Shown here one piece after another: positions 4,787-6,982 of a stretch of DNA of 6,982 bases (position 1 is its first letter; each line of letters begins with the position of its first letter). The notes beneath the pieces are model-generated. The model searched no databases and was not told where the DNA came from. It saw nothing but the letters and a program-made list of their open reading frames with translations. The position numbers and the translations under genes are program-made. This stretch comes from Acinetobacter sp. (GTDB taxonomy: Bacteria; Pseudomonadota; Gammaproteobacteria; Pseudomonadales; Moraxellaceae), in assembly GCA_030523805.1 (NCBI GenBank), contig JAUNHS010000086.1, positions 1 through 6,982 of the forward strand, read 5' to 3'.

Positions 4787-6937
4787 ATGATGATTTCTCC
4801 CAACACTTCACCACGCCTTTTAAGTCGTGTGGTGCAATCTTTGATGCTTGGCTCTAGCTTGGCAACACTTTCTGTTACAGCGGTCGCCAATGAAGCAAAA
4901 CCATCAACCATTTTGCCGACTATTGAAGTTACAGCAAGTGATGAATTGATTGAACAAGCTACAAGTAGCACAGGTTTAAGCCTTGACAAAAAGAAAACTG
5001 CTCAATCAACCAGTAGTGTCAATAAACAACACATTGATGACCAAAAACTTACCAATTTATCTGAAGCATTAAATGCGACCACTGGCGTTACGGTGCTTAA
5101 AACCGATACATCTCGTAATTCCATTACATCTCGTGGTTATGCAGTGGATCGTTTTATGATTGACGGCATGGATTATAACTTTACAGGCGGTTGGAACTCT
5201 GGCGAAGATAAAACCAGTTTAGACACTTTAGAACGTGTTGATGTGGTGCGTGGCTCTACAGGCTTAATGTCAGGCGTAGGCAATGCGTCGGCAGCGGTAA
5301 ACTTGGTGCGTAAACACGCAACATCTAAAGAGCGTCGTGGCGAAATTTCTGTTTCTCATGATAGTTTTAATCACTATGGTGTAATGTTGGATTATGGTCA
5401 AGCCTTAAACCAAAACGGCAGCGTGCGTGGTCGTTTTGTTGCCAGCCACAACAATGGCGATACCTTTATTGACCGTGAACGTAAAGGCAAAAGCCTTGCT
5501 TATGCAGCCTTAGATGTTGATATTACACCAAATACACTGTTGGCTTTAACAGCAAAATATGAAGATAATCAACAACGTGCCGTGATGTGGGGTGGCTTAC
5601 CTTCTACTTATAGCACAGGTCAGCGTACCGATTGGTCGGTAGATGCCAATATTGCCCCAAATTGGTCAAAATGGGATTCTAATGTGCAAGATTATAGCTT
5701 GGCGTTGGAGCATAAGTTTAATGATCGTTGGTCAGCAAAATTACAAGGCAATTATTTACAATCTGAAGCCGATTTAGCATTGGTATTTGCAGGCTTACAA
5801 CCTGCTTTAGACGGTACAATCAATGCGACCATGTACCCAGCCAAATATGACGTTCAGACCAAACAAAGTAATATCCAACTCAAAATCAACGGTGGTTTTG
5901 ATTTATTCGGTCGTTCACATCAGCTTGCATTCGGTGCAGACCAAAGCAAATACGATTATGATGTATTGCAACAAAATACCGCATCTTATGCCGTTAGCAA
6001 TATGCAACAATTATTCAGCGGAAATGTTGCTGATTTAACTTTAACAGGCTCGCCATTCCCTTACGGCTACTCTCGTTCTACCAAGAAAACTGCATTTGCA
6101 TCGGCACAATTACAGTTGCTAGACCCATTATCGTTAGTATTGGGTACTCGCTTGGTTGATTTTTCAAGCGAAAATTTCAATCGTTGGCTCACAGCTCCTG
6201 CCACACAAGATATTGATGCGAAATTAACCAAATATGCAGGCTTAACCTTTGATGTCAATAAAAATGTGAGCCTATACACCAGTTATAGCGACATTTTCCA
6301 ACCACAAAGCAATGCTCCACGCAATGCTGATGGTGCATTTTTGGACAAGCCGATTACAGGCGTGAGTTATGAATTTGGCGTAAAAGCCAATAATGATGAC
6401 AATACGCTACAAGGGCAAATCAGCCTATTCCAAAGCAAACGTGAAAATGTAACCGAGCAAGTTACTGGCGTATTGGTTGCCAATACCACCAATGAGCAAG
6501 CCTATCGCTATGTTGATGGCACTGAAAAACGTCAAGGCGTGGAAGTGGAAGTTACAGGGCAAATTTTACCGAATTGGCACACCACATTTGGCTACAGTTG
6601 GGTTAAATCTGAAGATGCCAAAGGCAAAAAGACCAACACATCAACGCCTGCTCAAACAGCAAAATTATTTACCACTTACCGTTTGCCAATGCTTGAAGGC
6701 TTAACACTTGGGCTAGGTGCGAACTATATGAGCCGTTACTACACCAGTAATGTTTTAAGCCAAAAAGCGGTTACGGTTGTGAATGCGATGGCTCGTTATG
6801 ACGTTACACCACAAACGCATTTACAGCTCAATGTAGATAATATTGGCAATGAAAAATATGTTTCATCATTTGGCTGGAGTCAAATTTCTTATGCTGAACC
6901 ACGCAAAGCAACGTTGAGTTTAACGCATAAATTCTAA
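4787..6937 (+). CDS. TonB-dependent siderophore receptor, FhuE-like
   Basis: An outer-membrane β-barrel that takes up a ferric siderophore using energy from TonB-ExbB-ExbD. It has 716 residues, typical for the family. A signal peptide with hydrophobic core at about 17-31 ends in Ala-Val-Ala (32-34). A TonB box, PTIEVTA (44-50), follows. The plug domain runs about 67-178 and holds 'TSRGYAVDRFMIDGM' (114-128), 'LERVDVVRGSTGLMSG' (148-163) and 'NASAAVNLVRK' (166-176). These resemble the FhuE/FpvA class of hydroxamate-type receptors. The barrel fills the rest and ends in a typical outer-membrane signal with a terminal Phe (LSLTHKF). No STN signalling domain precedes the TonB box, so FecA/FpvA-type sigma-factor signalling is not expected. 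The ligand cannot be read from the sequence; coprogen or another fungal-type hydroxamate is a guess from FhuE likeness. It is divergent from gacS and has a Fur-box-like sequence at its start site. ATG 4790 is an equally good start. Confidence 0.93.
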   Translation: MMISPNTSPRLLSRVVQSLMLGSSLATLSVTAVANEAKPSTILPTIEVTASDELIEQATSSTGLSLDKKKTAQSTSSVNKQHIDDQKLTNLSEALNATTGVTVLKTDTSRNSITSRGYAVDRFMIDGMDYNFTGGWNSGEDKTSLDTLERVDVVRGSTGLMSGVGNASAAVNLVRKHATSKERRGEISVSHDSFNHYGVMLDYGQALNQNGSVRGRFVASHNNGDTFIDRERKGKSLAYAALDVDITPNTLLALTAKYEDNQQRAVMWGGLPSTYSTGQRTDWSVDANIAPNWSKWDSNVQDYSLALEHKFNDRWSAKLQGNYLQSEADLALVFAGLQPALDGTINATMYPAKYDVQTKQSNIQLKINGGFDLFGRSHQLAFGADQSKYDYDVLQQNTASYAVSNMQQLFSGNVADLTLTGSPFPYGYSRSTKKTAFASAQLQLLDPLSLVLGTRLVDFSSENFNRWLTAPATQDIDAKLTKYAGLTFDVNKNVSLYTSYSDIFQPQSNAPRNADGAFLDKPITGVSYEFGVKANNDDNTLQGQISLFQSKRENVTEQVTGVLVANTTNEQAYRYVDGTEKRQGVEVEVTGQILPNWHTTFGYSWVKSEDAKGKKTNTSTPAQTAKLFTTYRLPMLEGLTLGLGANYMSRYYTSNVLSQKAVTVVNAMARYDVTPQTHLQLNVDNIGNEKYVSSFGWSQISYAEPRKATLSLTHKF

Positions 6938-6982
6938 GCGTTTGATAGCAAACACAAAGTAACAAAAACGCCCAATTCACAC

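Noticed and set aside
4774..4989. Minus-strand open frame over the start of the receptor gene
   Set aside because: Antisense to a signal peptide and TonB box that are clearly real; no independent support.
6938..6982. Short hairpin GTTTG-ATAG-CAAAC (6940-6953) as a terminator of the receptor gene
   Set aside because: Only 5 bp, AT-rich, and followed by A-rich sequence without a T run. The true terminator probably lies beyond the window.

Overview
The window is AT-rich gammaproteobacterial chromosome, most likely from the Moraxellaceae and probably Acinetobacter or a close relative. This rests on low-GC codon use, a bacterial tRNA-Ala/tRNA-Glu pair with encoded CCA ends, a full-length GacS/BarA-type hybrid kinase and an outer-membrane TonB-dependent receptor. 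The genus was judged by eye, without a database search.

Layout from left to right. Positions 22-206 hold tRNA-Ala(GGC) and tRNA-Glu(UUC), 33 nt apart and ended by a clear intrinsic terminator (239-268). A small membrane protein with a zinc-ribbon-like pattern of cysteine pairs at its two ends follows (406-747), with its own terminator (771-801). Next is an intergenic stretch with a good candidate Fur box and an extended -10 promoter. These lead into a secreted DUF4198-type periplasmic protein (962-1762). Its terminator hairpin lies inside the last codons of the convergent gene. That gene, on the minus strand (4619-1785), encodes a 944-residue tripartite sensor kinase of the GacS/BarA family. 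A 167-170 bp divergent control region then separates it from a FhuE-like TonB-dependent siderophore receptor (4787-6937).

How the genes may work together: two of the four protein genes (DUF4198 protein and TonB receptor) have Fur-box-like sequences at their promoters, so they may be expressed together in iron starvation. The receptor would bring a ferric siderophore across the outer membrane; the DUF4198 protein would act in the periplasm, possibly on a metal. GacS is a global regulator of secondary metabolism, motility and virulence in related bacteria. It has its own extended -10 promoter here and need not be functionally tied to its neighbours. The tRNA operon and the small zinc-ribbon protein look like ordinary core genome.

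No mobile element, CRISPR array, phage gene or toxin-antitoxin pair is visible, and no obviously new multi-gene system. The points most worth a second look are the Fur-controlled DUF4198 protein with a predicted histidine at its mature N-terminus, the small membrane protein with split cysteine pairs, and the compact divergent promoter between gacS and the receptor gene.
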